The position numbers were made by a program, and so were the translations under genes. Of a stretch of DNA of 64,000 nucleotides, positions 36,051 to 48,284 are shown one piece after another. Each line of letters opens with the position of its first letter. The first letter of the stretch is position 1. Source of the DNA: Ustulina deusta (lineage: Eukaryota; Ascomycota; Sordariomycetes; Xylariales; Xylariaceae); NCBI GenBank assembly GCA_023159155.1, contig JAJNNX010000026.1, forward strand, positions 558,001 to 622,000. Reading direction: 5' to 3'. The notes beneath the pieces were generated by a model. It had not been told where the DNA came from. It saw only the letters and a program-made list of their open reading frames with translations, and did not search any database.

Positions 36051-36803
36051 AGTGTGCTGTAGATAGGGGGTGGTACAGCTGGCCGATAGTACGACACCTT
36101 TAGCAAAAATAACAATTGTAATAGATGAGGTTACCGAGGCCAAGGCCATACCTAAGAATAATAGACCCACCGGACCTGCTTTTACCCATATCATTGGGGA
36201 GGTAGAATTATTTCAAGAGTTTGCGACCAAGAACATGGGCAAGGCGGCACATAAGGCACAGAGAAAGAAGATTGCAGCGCTGAGGATGGGAAAGCTAAAA
36301 GAGTTTATGAGGGCGAACTCGAAGCTTTTCGCAACGACTCCAACACTCATCGGCAAGCTGACAGCATATGAGATGTGGAAAAGCTCACGTGCTTAGACTT
36401 ACGATTGTTGTTACTCGTGTGTTCTCTTACATACATGAGGTTCAATACCGGAAATCATCAACGTGCCGCTCAATGTTTATAAAGTTAGATACTCAGCCTA
36501 TGTAGCTTGAAAAAAAAATAGAGGCATAGTATTCTATACCTAGTTCAACGTTCAAGCCTAACCTTATTAAAGCTACCTGGTCTGGGGTGCCCCAATAGTG
36601 GCGACCACGACCTTGATGTTGCCTCTTTGCCATGCCTGCCCCTCCACTGGCGGCGCGAGGGATGGGGCAATCAGTTGGATTGACCCCGCGACATCTTTAT
36701 ATTCTGTGTGTTCTACACTGAGCCAACCCAACAGGCCAAACTCTTGTTAGTTTACAAGGGATTCCTTAAACCCGACCTCGACCTCTTTGGATGTTTGGAC
36801 AGC
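36051..36803. other. Spacer with an unassigned open stretch
   Basis: A frame at 36070-36396 is open for 108 codons (ITIVIDEVTEAKAIP.., KAQRKKIAALRMGKLKEF) but lacks an ATG at its 5' end and matches no family I know. It may be the end of a decayed gene. The remainder has nothing recognisable. Confidence 0.3.
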
Positions 36804-37211
36804 ATGAGTGCATCCGAAGAGCCCCAGACCGGCGAGCTTGAAGATGCTACTACGCTCGAGCCGCGGCTCGAAGCCATTGATTCCCGAATCGACGACACAG
36901 AGCCTCAGGTTGGGCTCAAACCACTACAAACCGTGCGCCCCCTTCAACCACCGCCCCCCAAGTCTTGTCTCGATCCGAAAGGCGATTTATGTATTGACGT
37001 CGGCATGTTGTATCCTACGAGATCTTTCACGGTTTGCTCAAGAACTTTAGCGAGGGTGTCGCCCTTTTGGGATAAAATGCTATATGGAGAGTTTATGGAA
37101 AGCAAAAAGCCCCATCCTCAGGATGACAGTCTAGAGCAGAGGTCGGCATCGATCGACTGGCAAATCGATTCGATCGATAATTATATCGATTTTACCGGGG
37201 TTTTGAGGTAA
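36804..37211 (+). pseudogene. BTB/POZ-like protein fragment
   Basis: From the first ATG (36804) the frame gives 135 aa. An acidic, Pro-rich N-terminus leads into GDLCIDVG..TRSFTVCSRTLARVSPFWDKMLYGEFMESK. This is the opening half of the fungal BTB pattern (D-L-x-L-x-V.., F-x-V-x-S-x-x-L-x-x-x-S-P-x-F-x-x-M-L-x-G). The second half of the fold (the P-E-D-D-P/H-I-A-H-x-x-F-like part) does not follow; instead comes a D/I-rich tail ending in TGA. Either an exon is missed after a possible donor near 37208 (ggtaacc), or the gene is truncated. BTB proteins mediate dimerisation, often with Cullin-3. Confidence 0.5.
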
Positions 37212-39272
37212 CCGTGACCTTTACAACAATGGGTATCACTAACAGGGCATTATAGTTTGCCGCAAATGTCGGAAGAAAAGTAATTCGGGCGAGCCATCTG
37301 CTGCGATCTTCCAGTTGGCATCGTAATAATAGGTAGGCAGGGTGGGGAGATCAACGGGTGGTTAGGAACGTCTCCAGGCATGAGGCTCCTGTTCGCCGTT
37401 CTCGATGGCACGCCTCATAATCCCAGACATCGTTTGCAATTTTTGAAAACGTCTGTAGACTGAAGCCAACAGCATAACAACTGGCAAATCGCGACCTTGG
37501 AGGGCTTGGGCGCAAATGGGCGATGTTCACGTGATGAGACCTGTCACATCCGGGTCTGTCGGGCCATATGTGACAACGAACGATGGGAGCTTTACTGATG
37601 TCGTTTGCTGTTTGCGCGTGTAGATGCATCGCTTTTTGCTCCCATTCCCATACTGATGCCGCAAGAAGTTATGCATGACTCATTTTACTGCTTTTGGGTG
37701 TCTGGGGTATGCCAACACAGCCGGCCTCTAGCCATTGTCGAGGAATTTGCTCGCTTACCTCGGAACACACTGCTGTTAAGCCGATCAATTCGACATAGAC
37801 CCGAAATACCAGCAACAATGCCGAAAATTCGAGATGTACGAGTGGCACTTCTGAGAAACCAGGCTGCTGTTGTCCGTGAACGTACGTGTTAGACCCAAGC
37901 GAACCTGTCTCTGGCAGCAACCAAATCCTAAGCTATCACCCCCATTTCTCTATTGGCAAATATCGGTATTCAGTGCGCCTAGATGGACCCGCATCTGCAG
38001 CATTCATGGGCTTTGACTTGCTGGACTTCACATTGCTCCATGCATACCTACCTCAATCGAGGTTCGCCTCACTTGTGCGGAAAATTACCAGTCTGGCCGA
38101 CATACAGACCCAGGCAACCTGCTGCGCAGTCGAGCTGGCACCGCAAGTCGTCAACGTGCCCGGCACTTTTGATCAGGAGATATGTTGGATTGATCATCAG
38201 TGGGATACTCATACGCAGTCTCACCTCATCTGTCTTTCATCGCCGATTGTCCACATTGCCATTATTCGCCTCGAGCCCCGGCGGAACACGATGAGTCTAT
38301 TCTTGGAAATAGCGTCTAATTTGAGCCACATCAACGTGGTACTTATCAAGATGCGACCTCTACCGATTCTCGACTAACCACCGCACGCCATGGTGCATGG
38401 TGATGCCTAATCAACTATACTTTTCAGTACGACTTGGGCTCGAAGGGAAAACGTGGCAGACGTGGTGGAGGGTCACCAAGGGATGCGGAGGCTCTGTCGA
38501 AGACTGCATGCTGCAGATGACCATGTACTTCTCCCTGATGCCTCGCATGACGCTAAGTCACTTGTCTGCGAGGCCCTCGAGGCGCCGATATTAATTTGAC
38601 TTTGCCGTCGGAGAATATACCATTGCTAGAACTGAGTTGGCATGGTTTGCCACCGTGCCAACAGCGTGGGGAAACAGTCGAGTAGAATTGGCATTCTCCA
38701 TGCCACCCCCGAGCTTGGGGCGACTACACAGAGGTGAGGGGCAGTCCCATCACATCGGATAGCTGTTTCGTTACATTCGTGGAGAATCCGCAAGGTCGTT
38801 GCCGACTTGTCTGGGATCGCTTCGGTACGAAATGTGTGAGCGAGACCCAATTTTGAATCCAGGATGATACTAACCGGCGTGTAGTACCAGATAGACGTGG
38901 ACCGAATGGGCAGCGAGATATCAAGGTGCACGAGCACCAATGAGGCTGGTGTTTGGTCTTACGCCTAATCTCAATTATCGAATTGGAGTATGGATACCAA
39001 GGTAGTTGACTGAGATGACGAAAGGCTACCAGAATCCAAAGTCGTCTGGAGTCTATGCCAAGAATGATAACCGCGATTTGCGATGACTTCGCTGAGGCTG
39101 AAGTGACGGAGATACCAACATCGAGGTCTATACAAGAAGCAGACGTTCTCCATCAAAGGCGGTACGTGGTCCCAAACCCACCACGACTCCAAGCCTTCTT
39201 TCACCCCATGCCATCACCCGCTAGCGAGCCTATTCACCAATTCATTACCAAATCCATTGACGAATCTACACC
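37212..39272. other. Two kilobases without a supportable gene
   Basis: Several frames of 60-160 codons occur on both strands (for example 37886-38377, which begins at GTG, not ATG), but none shows a domain, signal peptide or plausible splice structure. The longest (LLHAYLPQSRFASLV.., VHIAIIRLEPRRNTM) looks like decayed coding DNA rather than random sequence, but I cannot name a family. The last 100 bp are the leader of the coiled-coil gene. Confidence 0.35.
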
Positions 39273-40868
39273 ATGGCTTCCGAGGCAAAGCTTCCGGAGG
39301 TGGCCGCCCCCAAGCCGCACGCTCAAGACGTGACCAGCTTCCTCAATCTCTTGAACCTACTAGTGGCAGACACATCAGCAACATGGATCAAACAAGTCAT
39401 GGAAGATAACGAGAGAATGAAAGCTGCGATGCGGGAAAAAGACGAAAAGATAGAAGCCGCCTCTCGCAGCTTCGTACTGGCTATCTCCGAAGTGAGCCGA
39501 AAGCTCGATATCGCCAATGAAGAGTCGAAAAAAGCGATCGCCGAAAGCGAAGAGGCCAAGACGAAAGCGGGCGAACTTACCACCAAGATAGAAAACGCGA
39601 AAAGCACCATAGCTGAGCGCGATCAGAAGCTGCAGGATGACGCCACAAAGATCACCGGCCTGGAAGGAAACGTGGAAGCACTCGGCAAGGAAGTCCAGAC
39701 TCGCGACGAAACGATCAAGACGCAGAAGGAACAGCAAGAGGCTAGTAACACCCGCATCAAGGAACTCAAGGGTTCACTCACAAACGCGATCGGGCACCTG
39801 GAAACCACAACAGGTCACTTGAAAGATCTGCAAGACCTCTCGTGGCAGATAGCCGATGGGTCGAGAGAGTTTGTGTAAGTTCACCATCACACCGAGTCCT
39901 ACTACCTATGAGAAAACAATCACTAACGACGGGCTACTAGGCTAAGAGAAATCGATAGAATCTACGAGCACGCAAAGCGGCTTGCCGTAAATTTCTTCAG
40001 CGAAGACCTACCAGAGGTAACATTCTCGAACACTCTCATTTTCGATGAGATTCGCAGGCTCGTCCGACCCATCCCATTTCCCGTTTCGAACTCCCCCGCT
40101 GCGAAAAGGGCTCGTATCGCAGCTTTCTTGGCCTCCTTGGGATCTAGGCTGGCCAATATGATCTTCCTCCCATACTACACACGACCGGACGATGAGGATG
40201 ATAACGAGAAATACGGAAATGATGCCATTACCATCCTACTATCGGATCTGTCGCAATCTGACCCGAAAAGGGAGCTGCATCTGCGAAGCGTGCTCCTAGC
40301 AACCTCCCCCGGTGAGCAGAAGAAGATCGCCCGCGAGCGAGCCGAGATTATCGCGATAGAGCTCTACCACATCATGGGTGTGTTGCTCAGCGGAGAGCAG
40401 CAGCCCAAATTCAGCGAGGCATTGAGGAGATTCTGCCACGAGGCTGTCGAGAGCTGGGACTTGTTGCGCAGTCTCAAGGAAAAGGTCGAGCCCTTCATGC
40501 AGACCGAGGAGGACACGGAGAAATACTGGCTCCCCGCCGAACTAGACACGGGCAGCCAAGTTGTCGCCGCCAAGCAAGCCAACGTCAGCGGCAAGCCCAA
40601 CGGGCTCGGCTCCAAGCCCTCGGTGCACTCGCTCAAGTCGGCCAAGAAGGTCATCTTCGTGTGGCCCGGCTTCTCGTATGGCAGCGAGGTGCTCAAGCAG
40701 GGGTTCATGCTCCTCGAATCGCAGGTGCGGTCGGCCGACGAGGAATCGGCCTCGCCGCACTCGAAGCGCAACCAGCGCGCCATGCAGCGCGCCATGACGG
40801 GCTCGCCTGTCCAGAACCGCCGCTCCTCGAACCGGAACTCCAGGACTTTCACGCTGACGGCCGAGTAG
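39273..40868 (+). CDS. Coiled-coil protein of unknown function
   Basis: Two exons (39273-39874 and 39941-40868; 66-nt intron with a cactaacgac branch region) give 509 aa. The ATG is in a strong context (caccatggc). Residues about 45-195 are a continuous charged heptad stretch (EKIEAASR.., AESEEAKTKAGELTTK, LEGNVEALGKEVQTRDE), a long coiled coil. The rest (IDRIYEHAKRLAVNFFSED, FLPYYTRPDDEDDNEKYGND, IAIELYHIMGVLLSGEQQ) appears globular and mostly helical. A Ser/Arg-rich tail (NRRSSNRNSRTF) ends it. There is no signal peptide or membrane segment. Hypothetical proteins with this layout occur in filamentous fungi, but I recognise no named domain. Codon use looks normal and the frame is intact, in contrast to the pseudogenes upstream. 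Confidence 0.75.
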
Positions 40869-42222
40869 TATCGACGGCTGAGGCTCCTGCAGGAGAGACA
40901 GTTGGGGTATCTGGGGCGCGGAGTACAGCCACAGCCGCAGCCACAGCCGCAACCGCAACAACGGCCAGGATCACGGAAGAGGGTGGGTTATTGAAAAGGG
41001 GGGCTTGCTATGCTATGGTATGCTATGCTGTTCATTCAGGGGGTTAGGGGTTTCATGTATTACAGCTTTTGCGCAACATGTAATGAGTGTTTGTTTCTTG
41101 GACAGGATAAGGATATTCGGGGTTTTGGTTCTGAAATTGCTGTTTTTGAGTCAGTTAGTCAGTTGTCAGGCACGACTTTGAGGTCATGCCCAATGAATTT
41201 TATGTTATTTTATTCCCTTATTACATGTAGTTAGTCGGTAGTAGTATCTCGATGGGAAATCGAGGGGGTTTATGTATGGCAAATGAATACAGCTGTTTTG
41301 TGTACTACCTATCGGTACTGTAGCCTTTCTGAAAGCCGTATATAGTTTCATCCCACCTACCCTCCTGTTCCCCTTGGGATCGGTCTGTTGAACACGAAGC
41401 AGGCTGGTCAAAGTCACGATGCGTATAACTCGACTCCACTCCCATCAGACATCCCTCCCTCGCCAAGCTGCTACACAGACGCTGGTGCTCGCCCAGTCTT
41501 TCCTCTTTTGAGGGTACAACACTACCTACCGGTTTACGTAGCAACCGCTGGCGTTAACATGAATCACTCAGCCTATTACTGCGACGGTATGTACACACCT
41601 CACATTTCCATCCTCGATGTGAAATTATCTCATGAAAATAAGGCAGGCAAGCCGGCAGATTGCTCTCCAAGGCGTCGACGGACCTGACCATCTCGTCGAC
41701 AACGTACCGTCGATTCCCGTTGTTCTGTTACTTGCGCTCGATATTGAAGATTCGGGTCAGAAATGTCGAATTGGCTATCTAGATGTGAGCTCCCATTGCC
41801 AATCGACAGCGAGGTTTGCCGGCTTGTCTGGCGTGTATGTTGATCCGGCCTGTCGGTGGTGCAGAGTTCGTCATGCGGCAGCGCTGGAGTGAAAACAGTG
41901 CTTACTTAGTCACCATTTAGCTGGGCTCTAACTGCACCGCAACAAGAGCAAAAGTTATGATGACGTGTTACGGTTTCGTGTGGTATGCATTTCGCCCCGG
42001 GTCGGGGGCTCAAGGGGCGATTTATGTATTCCAGTTCACTACCTATTCTTCCGCCTTTCACCAGTATCAACGAATGCGAATGCAACTTTTCTAATTGCTG
42101 TTTCCTTCATCATATTCATCCCGGCACGTTTCCCCATAATTCGAGGTAGTATTCTAAGGAGATTCCTTGCTTCTAAACTTCGCGAAGAGCTATTCTCCGG
42201 AGGGGTCTAAAGAGCGCAGTAC
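40869..42222. other. Intergenic region between convergent genes
   Basis: 3' flanks of the coiled-coil gene and the secreted barrel gene. A cagccgcagcca-type trinucleotide-like run (40928-40962) and a tgctatggta/tgctatgctg duplication (41008-41030) are visible. Short frames only; no gene was seen. Confidence 0.45.
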
Positions 42223-43064
42223 TCAAGGTTGAGCACAGGCGCCATTCGTGCAGACGTAGTCATCTGAGCAGTCATCGAAGGTAGCGCATGCGCAGCCTGG
42301 AAGAACGATTAACTGCTGTTCACATTTAGGGGTTATGTAACATACCTATGCAATGGCCAGCCCAGGAGCAGCCTGTCTGACAGGTGGGAGTGGTGCTACC
42401 GCCACTGCAGGAACTGGAAGGGTTGTAACTGGGATAGATATGCCCAGTGTTGCAGGTGCCGGAATTCCAAAGCGGTGTGGCTACGAGGCGAGTTAGTTCG
42501 GCGTCAGAGCGATGTTGTTTTGAAAGGCAGAAGAAGATATTGATATCCTTACTATCAACCGCGAGATTGGTGGGCGGGTCTCGAATAACGCTCTGGACTG
42601 CATCAGGTGTGAGCGCGTCCTCACAATTAACCTGAGCGCTTCCGCCGTTTTGCGAATTGCCCGTGAACACGTCAACCCATTGCGCCGTGTCTTATGACGA
42701 CGAAAACGAGTTAGCAATGCCATTCTCCTTGCTTTCTCCCAACTCGTGGTCATGAGATACAAGCCGAGTACTCACTGCAAGCTGCGCAGATGTCCTCATT
42801 GCGAATGTACTTCTTCAGGTAAGGGGCGTAAACAATTTCGCATTGGGCGTATCCGCTCCCTTGCTTGGAAGCAAACGTCAACGGGTCGCTGTATGTCCCC
42901 GTACCGCCTGCGTGGAAACCGCGAGAGGAGCAGCTATAGGCGATGGCGTCCGATCCAGCCGGGTCGTTGTCCGGCACTCCGTAAAACGTCGTCTTCACAT
43001 TGCCAGTCACGGAGCACGTAGCTGATACACCGGCTAGAAGAGAGAGATAAGCTATGGAACGCAT
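42223..43064 (-). CDS. Secreted double-psi beta-barrel (barwin/expansin-like) protein with Cys-rich tail
   Basis: Four exons (43064-42776, 42690-42553, 42480-42346, 42296-42223; introns of 85, 72 and 49 nt) give 211 aa. The signal peptide is MRSIAYLSLLAGVSA, cut before TC. The mature part has the fungal barwin/expansin-like pattern: KTTFYGVPDNDPAGSDAIAY, AGGTGTYSDPLTFAS, the CEIVYAPYLKKYIRNEDIC strand with paired cysteines, and QWVDVFTGN, then NCEDALTP. A Ser/Gly linker leads to a compact tail with ten cysteines (CQTGCSWAGHCIGCAC.. DYVCTNGAC). Such proteins are secreted and act on or bind cell-wall polysaccharide, but lytic activity is rarely shown. Function is inferred from fold only. A TATA-like run lies about 120 bp upstream. 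Confidence 0.82.
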
Positions 43065-43373
43065 TGTGACGGAAAGTTGTTACGATGTCGGCGCAAAACA
43101 ACGGGGTGTAATTGAGAGCGTTATTTGGAATCGGTAATGGTTAATAGAAGACGGCTGCTAGACTTGGTTCGAAGAGGGGGCTATATATATATACGTGTTG
43201 TGTAGGACAGCAGCTGGAAGGAAACATATGTTGCAATGCGGCTTAGAGGCTTTGAACGTTTTAGGAAGGACAACGCTGACTAGTTCCCCTTAACCAGGCC
43301 ATTTCATCAACTGCATACAGGGACAGTAGTAGCGCCGACATTACACATATCTTGTTTCTCATCATGTAAGTAC
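43065..43373 (-). promoter_or_regulatory. Promoter region of the secreted barrel gene
   Basis: Contains a TATA-like run (ctatatatatatacg, about 43181-43195) 120-130 bp upstream of the ATG. No other element is recognised. Confidence 0.35.
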
Positions 43374-43640
43374 CTACATTATTACACCGGTGTCGCGGTC
43401 CTTGAACAGAAACGCGCCTGGACTAGGTAGGGCTAAAGCCGTTGCTGTCGTCAGCAGGATCAGATGTTCTCTTTTTCCTACTGTAAAAGGAGCAGCCGCC
43501 TTCCTGTCTCGGAATGGATTGCCTGGCATCAGCGCGGGATTATTATTGTCTGTCGATGGCTGCTCACCAAAAAATTCGAGGTCTGGAACATTATTTTTCT
43601 GATTCCCGAACCTGAGGACCGGAGGTTTTGACGAGTCCAT
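43374..43640 (-). CDS. Hypothetical 88-aa frame
   Basis: ATG-started (MDSSKPPVLRFGNQKNN), with an interior PFRDRKAAAPFTVGKREHL and a C-terminal hydrophobic stretch (LILLTTATALALPSPGAF). No family is recognised and no intron signal is needed. It could be a real small protein or chance. Confidence 0.22.
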   Translation of the reverse strand: MDSSKPPVLRFGNQKNNVPDLEFFGEQPSTDNNNPALMPGNPFRDRKAAAPFTVGKREHLILLTTATALALPSPGAFLFKDRDTGVIM

Positions 43641-44438
43641 TCCTGCTGCTTGGAACTCACACTGGACTTACACTGGACTTAAACTGTGTTATTGTACTGT
43701 GACCAATTAGGCTAGAGAACCCGACCCGACCCGTAAGGATCTGTTTTGGTGAGGTAGTATATAGATACACTAACCTAGCTAGGTGAGGCTGGGATTCCTC
43801 ATTTCAGCTACCGGTAGGTAGAATGCAACCCTGTGATGCATGTCAGGCTTAGGTAACCCCGTGTGTCGATCCCTGAATTTATTATCGTTATTCCCATGAC
43901 ATCGTATACGCCACTCCGCCATTGTGTGAGGAGAACATTTAGTTTAACTCATGCCCTTGCCAATGAAATAGAGAGAAGATGGCAATAATTGGTAGGGAGC
44001 AAAGGTTCATCACATCTTACACTATATGACCAATAAGTTCTTAGCTAAGAACAGCGGACTTTGGCCGCATACACGTTCTGACACTAGCAACGGCGTCCTA
44101 GATGGCTGGTAATGACAAAAGATTGCACTCAATACGAGTTCTTCGAAGGGAAGCATGCCTCAAGCGCTTGTTCAACTATAAAAAAATCCCACCGGTCGCG
44201 CTGGGGGATCGTATAGATAGATCTGCAGGGTGGTAAACTACTACTAAGCCTCCTTTCTCTTCCGGAAGCTCAACAGTGTCCTCAAGGAAACCATGGACTT
44301 CAAATTTTGAATGCGATGCCAGGTAAATTATGGCTTTTCAAGATGATGGCTAACCGTAAGAACGATGAACCCAGAATTACGATTCATCTTGAACCATCGG
44401 GACACACAGCTCCAACTTTAAAGGGCCTGACCTTTTTT

Positions 44439-44463
44439 GGGGGGGGGGGGGGGGGGGGGGGGG
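44439..44463. repeat. 25-nt poly-G tract
   Basis: An uninterrupted run of G preceded by tttttt. Such runs are unstable in cloning, PCR and sequencing, so the exact length is doubtful. Confidence 0.9.
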
Positions 44464-45608
44464 TTCATAATAAAATATATTTAATTCCAAGGAAGGAGAG
44501 ATTTCAAATTTTGTTTAAGGGCAGGCTTAAATGCGTTAGAATAGCGCCTAGTTCTCGATAAATCCCTTCACCTTCTGCCCCTTTACATCACAAAGTGGAT
44601 AGAAGACAGAAAGTCATCTTCGCTTATTCGAAAGATAAATCACCAGGACGAAGATATTTTCCCGAAAGCTCGCCGGAGATAATGCGAGAAGCTTCGATGT
44701 GGTTATTAATTCGTCGGAAGAAATGGAAAGAATTGATACCTGAGGCTCAGCTAGAATAGACTTAGATATCCACACTGACGAAAAGATTAAGGCCCTCTAA
44801 TAGAGGTTAAAAGGCAATATTATCAGTTTTCAACGAAGCAGAGAGCGCAAAAGGTTCCCAAGGCTTGGTATATGAAGAATATATCTTTGGTTAACAGAGA
44901 TCTTTGACAGCGGCACGATAAAGGCTTGTTCCTATATAAACATCCCAGTGGCCGTAGATAGCCCTGGGAGGGGCAAAGCTCATTGGGCGATCTAAGAATT
45001 CTCATGGCCTGCCGTCTTAACAACTACATCATCATTTTATCAGATTTTATGGCCGGAGATTTAAAAGAAACTCGAGAATAGTTATCGAGATCGAGGAATT
45101 GTAATTTTCAAAGAAGCAGAATCCTATATAGCTAGTGGGAGCTGGCTCATCCTATCCTAGCCTGGAGTTTGGGTTTGGGAGACGAGGTAGCGAGGAAGAT
45201 ATATTTCACAAATGCCGGTAGGATAAGATCAACAAAAGCTTTACGACTTTTAAAGTCACTGACACCATTTATTCGAAAGTATTCTGAGAGAATGGCAAAC
45301 GGGAATTCTGTTAGATCAACATGCACTGGTCCTTGAATGGCGAGGGCTTATGTCTGCATTTCAAAGAGTATATCCAGCTACTAATGCGTTTGTAAAGATC
45401 TACGCCCGTCAGAGACTATGCTCCGGAGTGAATAGGTAGACTCGTGTGCAGTTAGGTAAGCGGGCCGTAATCTATTGTTAGGTACGGGTGTCCAGAGTGA
45501 ATAGAGAGACTCATCTGCAGCTATGAAGTAGGTAGGTTATAGTTAGGGCTCAATAGAGTAGCCAATTGATTCCTGAACCTTCCCCAATATCTTAGGGGGC
45601 GGTGTCAC

Positions 45609-45629
45609 ATATATATATATATATATATA
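45609..45629. repeat. (AT)n microsatellite
   Basis: An unbroken 21-nt alternating run inside the gene-poor region. Confidence 0.85.
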
Positions 45630-45738
45630 CAGAATACTGATATATCCACTCCCGTAGGGGTAGGTGTGATATATATCCCTGACACCTATATATATACAAA
45701 ACCACTACTATAACCACTCAATAGGGTATCTAGTTGCT

Positions 45739-47355
45739 TTAATCGCCACCTGACACCACCACAGCCGTTTCCCGTTTCCTAGACCTCTCGCGATAGTGGA
45801 GGAAGCGGATGGCAAATGCAGTAGCTATCATGCCAGCCGCAAGAAACACCATGGTGATAAAACCTTTGTGATACTGGGGGGAGTCAACTTGCTGCCAGAC
45901 GATAAGAGGTAGCCACGCCTGCACGACATACGCGAACTGATTCATGGACGCCGTTACGAAAGCTCTCTCCTCGTTATCGTCACTGCAGATCTCGTGAGCC
46001 CAGGCGAATGTCAATCCGGAAATCCCCCCGCTAATGTTCCCGAGGATAAAGGACCCCCACTTCCAACCGTTTGGGATATTCCACACGGCGAGACTTGTGC
46101 CGGTTGCAATATTGACGAGCCCTGCAAAGACCATAGGGGGCCACCTCTCCCCCCTGAATATCGTATCCGAGCTCCAGGCGTAGATGTACGTGAAAAGCAC
46201 AGCAACTGCGGAGGCAATGGTGGGATAGGTGTTGATAGCCGTGATTGGATACCCTTCCGATTTCAGCCATAGTGAAAAAGCTGGTTGGCCGCCATAGCCC
46301 GACCCGTTGTTGAAGAATATATAGAGAAGAACGAGGGCGTATATATGCCAGGACGAGAAGATTCTCTTGAACGTGGCCTTCGTGAATTTACCCCTTTTTG
46401 CGCGCCCTTCCAACGCCATTCGCTTGTTAGCTATGGCAATGTCTTCTTCCGTAAGCCACCACGCTTTGGTGATCTCGGGAACGTCTGGGAACAGAAAGAA
46501 CCCGGATATTGCTATTGGCAGCGAGATAACCGTGTTGATGATGAACAGCCACTGCCAGCCATGGAATCCACCTACGCCTTCCAGATGGTAGACCGCGGTT
46601 ATCAGGTAGCCTGAAAACATAGAGCCAATAGAACTACTCGAATGAAATATGCAAGAGCGTTTGGCCAATTCGTCTTTCCGGTACCAGCTGCCGATTATAT
46701 ATTGCATGCCAGGATAGAATGCACTCTCGGCTAGACCGATGAAGAACCTTAGGACATATAGTTGCGTAGCCGTCGTACACTTGGCGAGAAGAATCGTAAG
46801 GACAGACCACAGTACCTAATATCGATCAATAAATCTACAATGTAACAGCTTGGGTGATCAAGACTGACCTCGAGAGACGGAATCCAAATCGATGGGCGGA
46901 CCTTAGTCAGAATCAAGTTACTTGGTCCATTAGTAGATATTGCTGAAATTGTACAGGGTCACTTACCTGGGGATCTCCCCAATAACATAGCCTACGGTCC
47001 ATGCCGTTGTTATGTAATTGAGTTGATTGCCCTCTAGTCCTAGGTCTTCCTTCATGCCGGAAACAAAAGCACTATTTATGTTGACTTGATCTAGGTACTT
47101 GATGAAGTATCCAAGGGAGGCAAGAGTCAGAACGACGCCATCTAACTTGGTCAAGAAACGTCGCTCTTCCGGGGATTTATCAAATGTGTCCCAAAAGTAA
47201 GACCGCCATGTCCGCTTTGGCTTCGCAGCTATAACAGTTTCGTCTTCTTCGTGTATACTGTTATTCCCCGACTTCCCTCCGTCGTATCCCGCGCCTACGA
47301 CTTTTGTATCGGAGTCCATGGTGTTGTACGAACGGTGAATCCTTGAGCCGCTCAT
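45739..47355 (-). CDS. MFS transporter, anion:cation symporter / pantothenate-permease-like (Liz1/Fen2/Dal5 group)
   Basis: Three exons (47355-46967, 46920-46869, 46815-45739; introns of 46 and 53 nt) give 505 aa with about twelve membrane segments. A 60-residue cytosolic N-terminus precedes RRFLTKLDGVVLTLASLGYF and the signature DQVNINSAFVSGMKEDLGL of this family. NYITTAWTVGYVIGEIPSN, RFFIGLAESAFYPGMQYIIG and SWYRKDELAKRSCIFHSSSS are diagnostic of Liz1/Fen2-like vitamin and Dal5-like anion permeases. Typical substrates are pantothenate, biotin, allantoate or other carboxylates, taken up with protons at the plasma membrane. Which one applies here cannot be told. It is transcribed away from the TauD-type dioxygenase across a 0.93-kb gap, so uptake of a substrate for that enzyme is a fair guess. 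The frame is intact. Confidence 0.9.
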
Positions 47356-48284
47356 TTGTCCGTTTGGGTAGGTAGTTCGAGTAGGTCAGGTGGCTCTGTG
47401 GCTTGTCTCTCTCCACAGCCGGGAAAAGAATTAAGAAATCAGAGTAAATAAAAAGGGCATTTCTATACTACTTTATTATGCAGCTTACATTTCATCAACA
47501 ATCCACTTCATGGCGCGAACTTCAATCTCATACCAGGACGAGGGTAGACGCGCACTCTCAACTCGATCAGCCCATACCAATCAGACGTCTCTACCCGGCT
47601 ACTCCCGCTGAATCCAGTGCTCTCGCGACTGAATAAGAGCGAAGATTGTATCCGAGCCCCCAATAATAGTGGTCCGAATGTTGTGCGCATATTCCGTCCA
47701 TAGTCTGCCTTACCTATAAAATGATTGGTATTGGCATCGTGCGGGCTTGATGACACCAGTTTCCTTAACATCGCGTCATCCCCCCTCACCCAGACAATCG
47801 CGTAAAACCCTGGCCAGATCCTGGCAACAACGCACACACATACGTTAACACATGGGAGGAGGTGGGGTGCATGGTCGCACCATGTTGAATCTAGATCACG
47901 AATGAGACCGGGGGCCAATCACGGTTCCGAACTGGTAAGATAGCAACGACGTCGGCAGCGTTCCGGCTGCTGCACCAGTCTATCAGGCGATCGTCGCAAT
48001 GGAGGCACGAGGCGACATGCATGTTTCCGCCGTCTGAAGTTGGGGATTCACGGATGAAAATGGGGAAATGTTTTCCGTGTGAAGCTTTTGATTATTCAGC
48101 TATCTCGTCCCGGTATCGCTGGAGTATGACGGCGTGGAGGCGTGAAACCGTCTATAAGAAAGATCATCTCGCCGCATAACTTGGAGATGCCGATTAGCAA
48201 CACTTGGCGCCCACCAAGGAAGTCTATCTCCACGTCTATCACGTTCTAACAAAGCCTCGTAACCCAGGTATTATTGTCTTTATC
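47356..48284. promoter_or_regulatory. Divergent promoter region between MFS permease and dioxygenase
   Basis: 929 bp serve both 5' ends. I see no intact gene; an antisense-like frame at 47508-47918 shows no family features. No specific factor site can be assigned by eye. Confidence 0.4.

Larger units (their letters stand above)
43641..45738. other. Gene-poor, low-complexity region
   Basis: Holds a 25-nt G homopolymer, an (at)n run and two imperfect copies of a roughly 55-bp unit (45420-45475 and 45487-45545, core gagtgaatag..agactc..tgcag). Around 45600-45690, ggtgtca and tgacacc face each other across the (at)n. The part 44560-45400 looks like decayed coding or element DNA, with frames full of stops. 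No gene is supported. Confidence 0.4.

Noticed and set aside
37886..38377. A 163-codon plus-strand open frame
   Set aside because: It begins at GTG rather than ATG, shows no domain or splice structure and sits in decayed DNA; not called as a gene.
47508..47918. A 136-codon minus-strand frame between permease and dioxygenase
   Set aside because: No family resemblance and no splice support; it lies in the shared promoter region.
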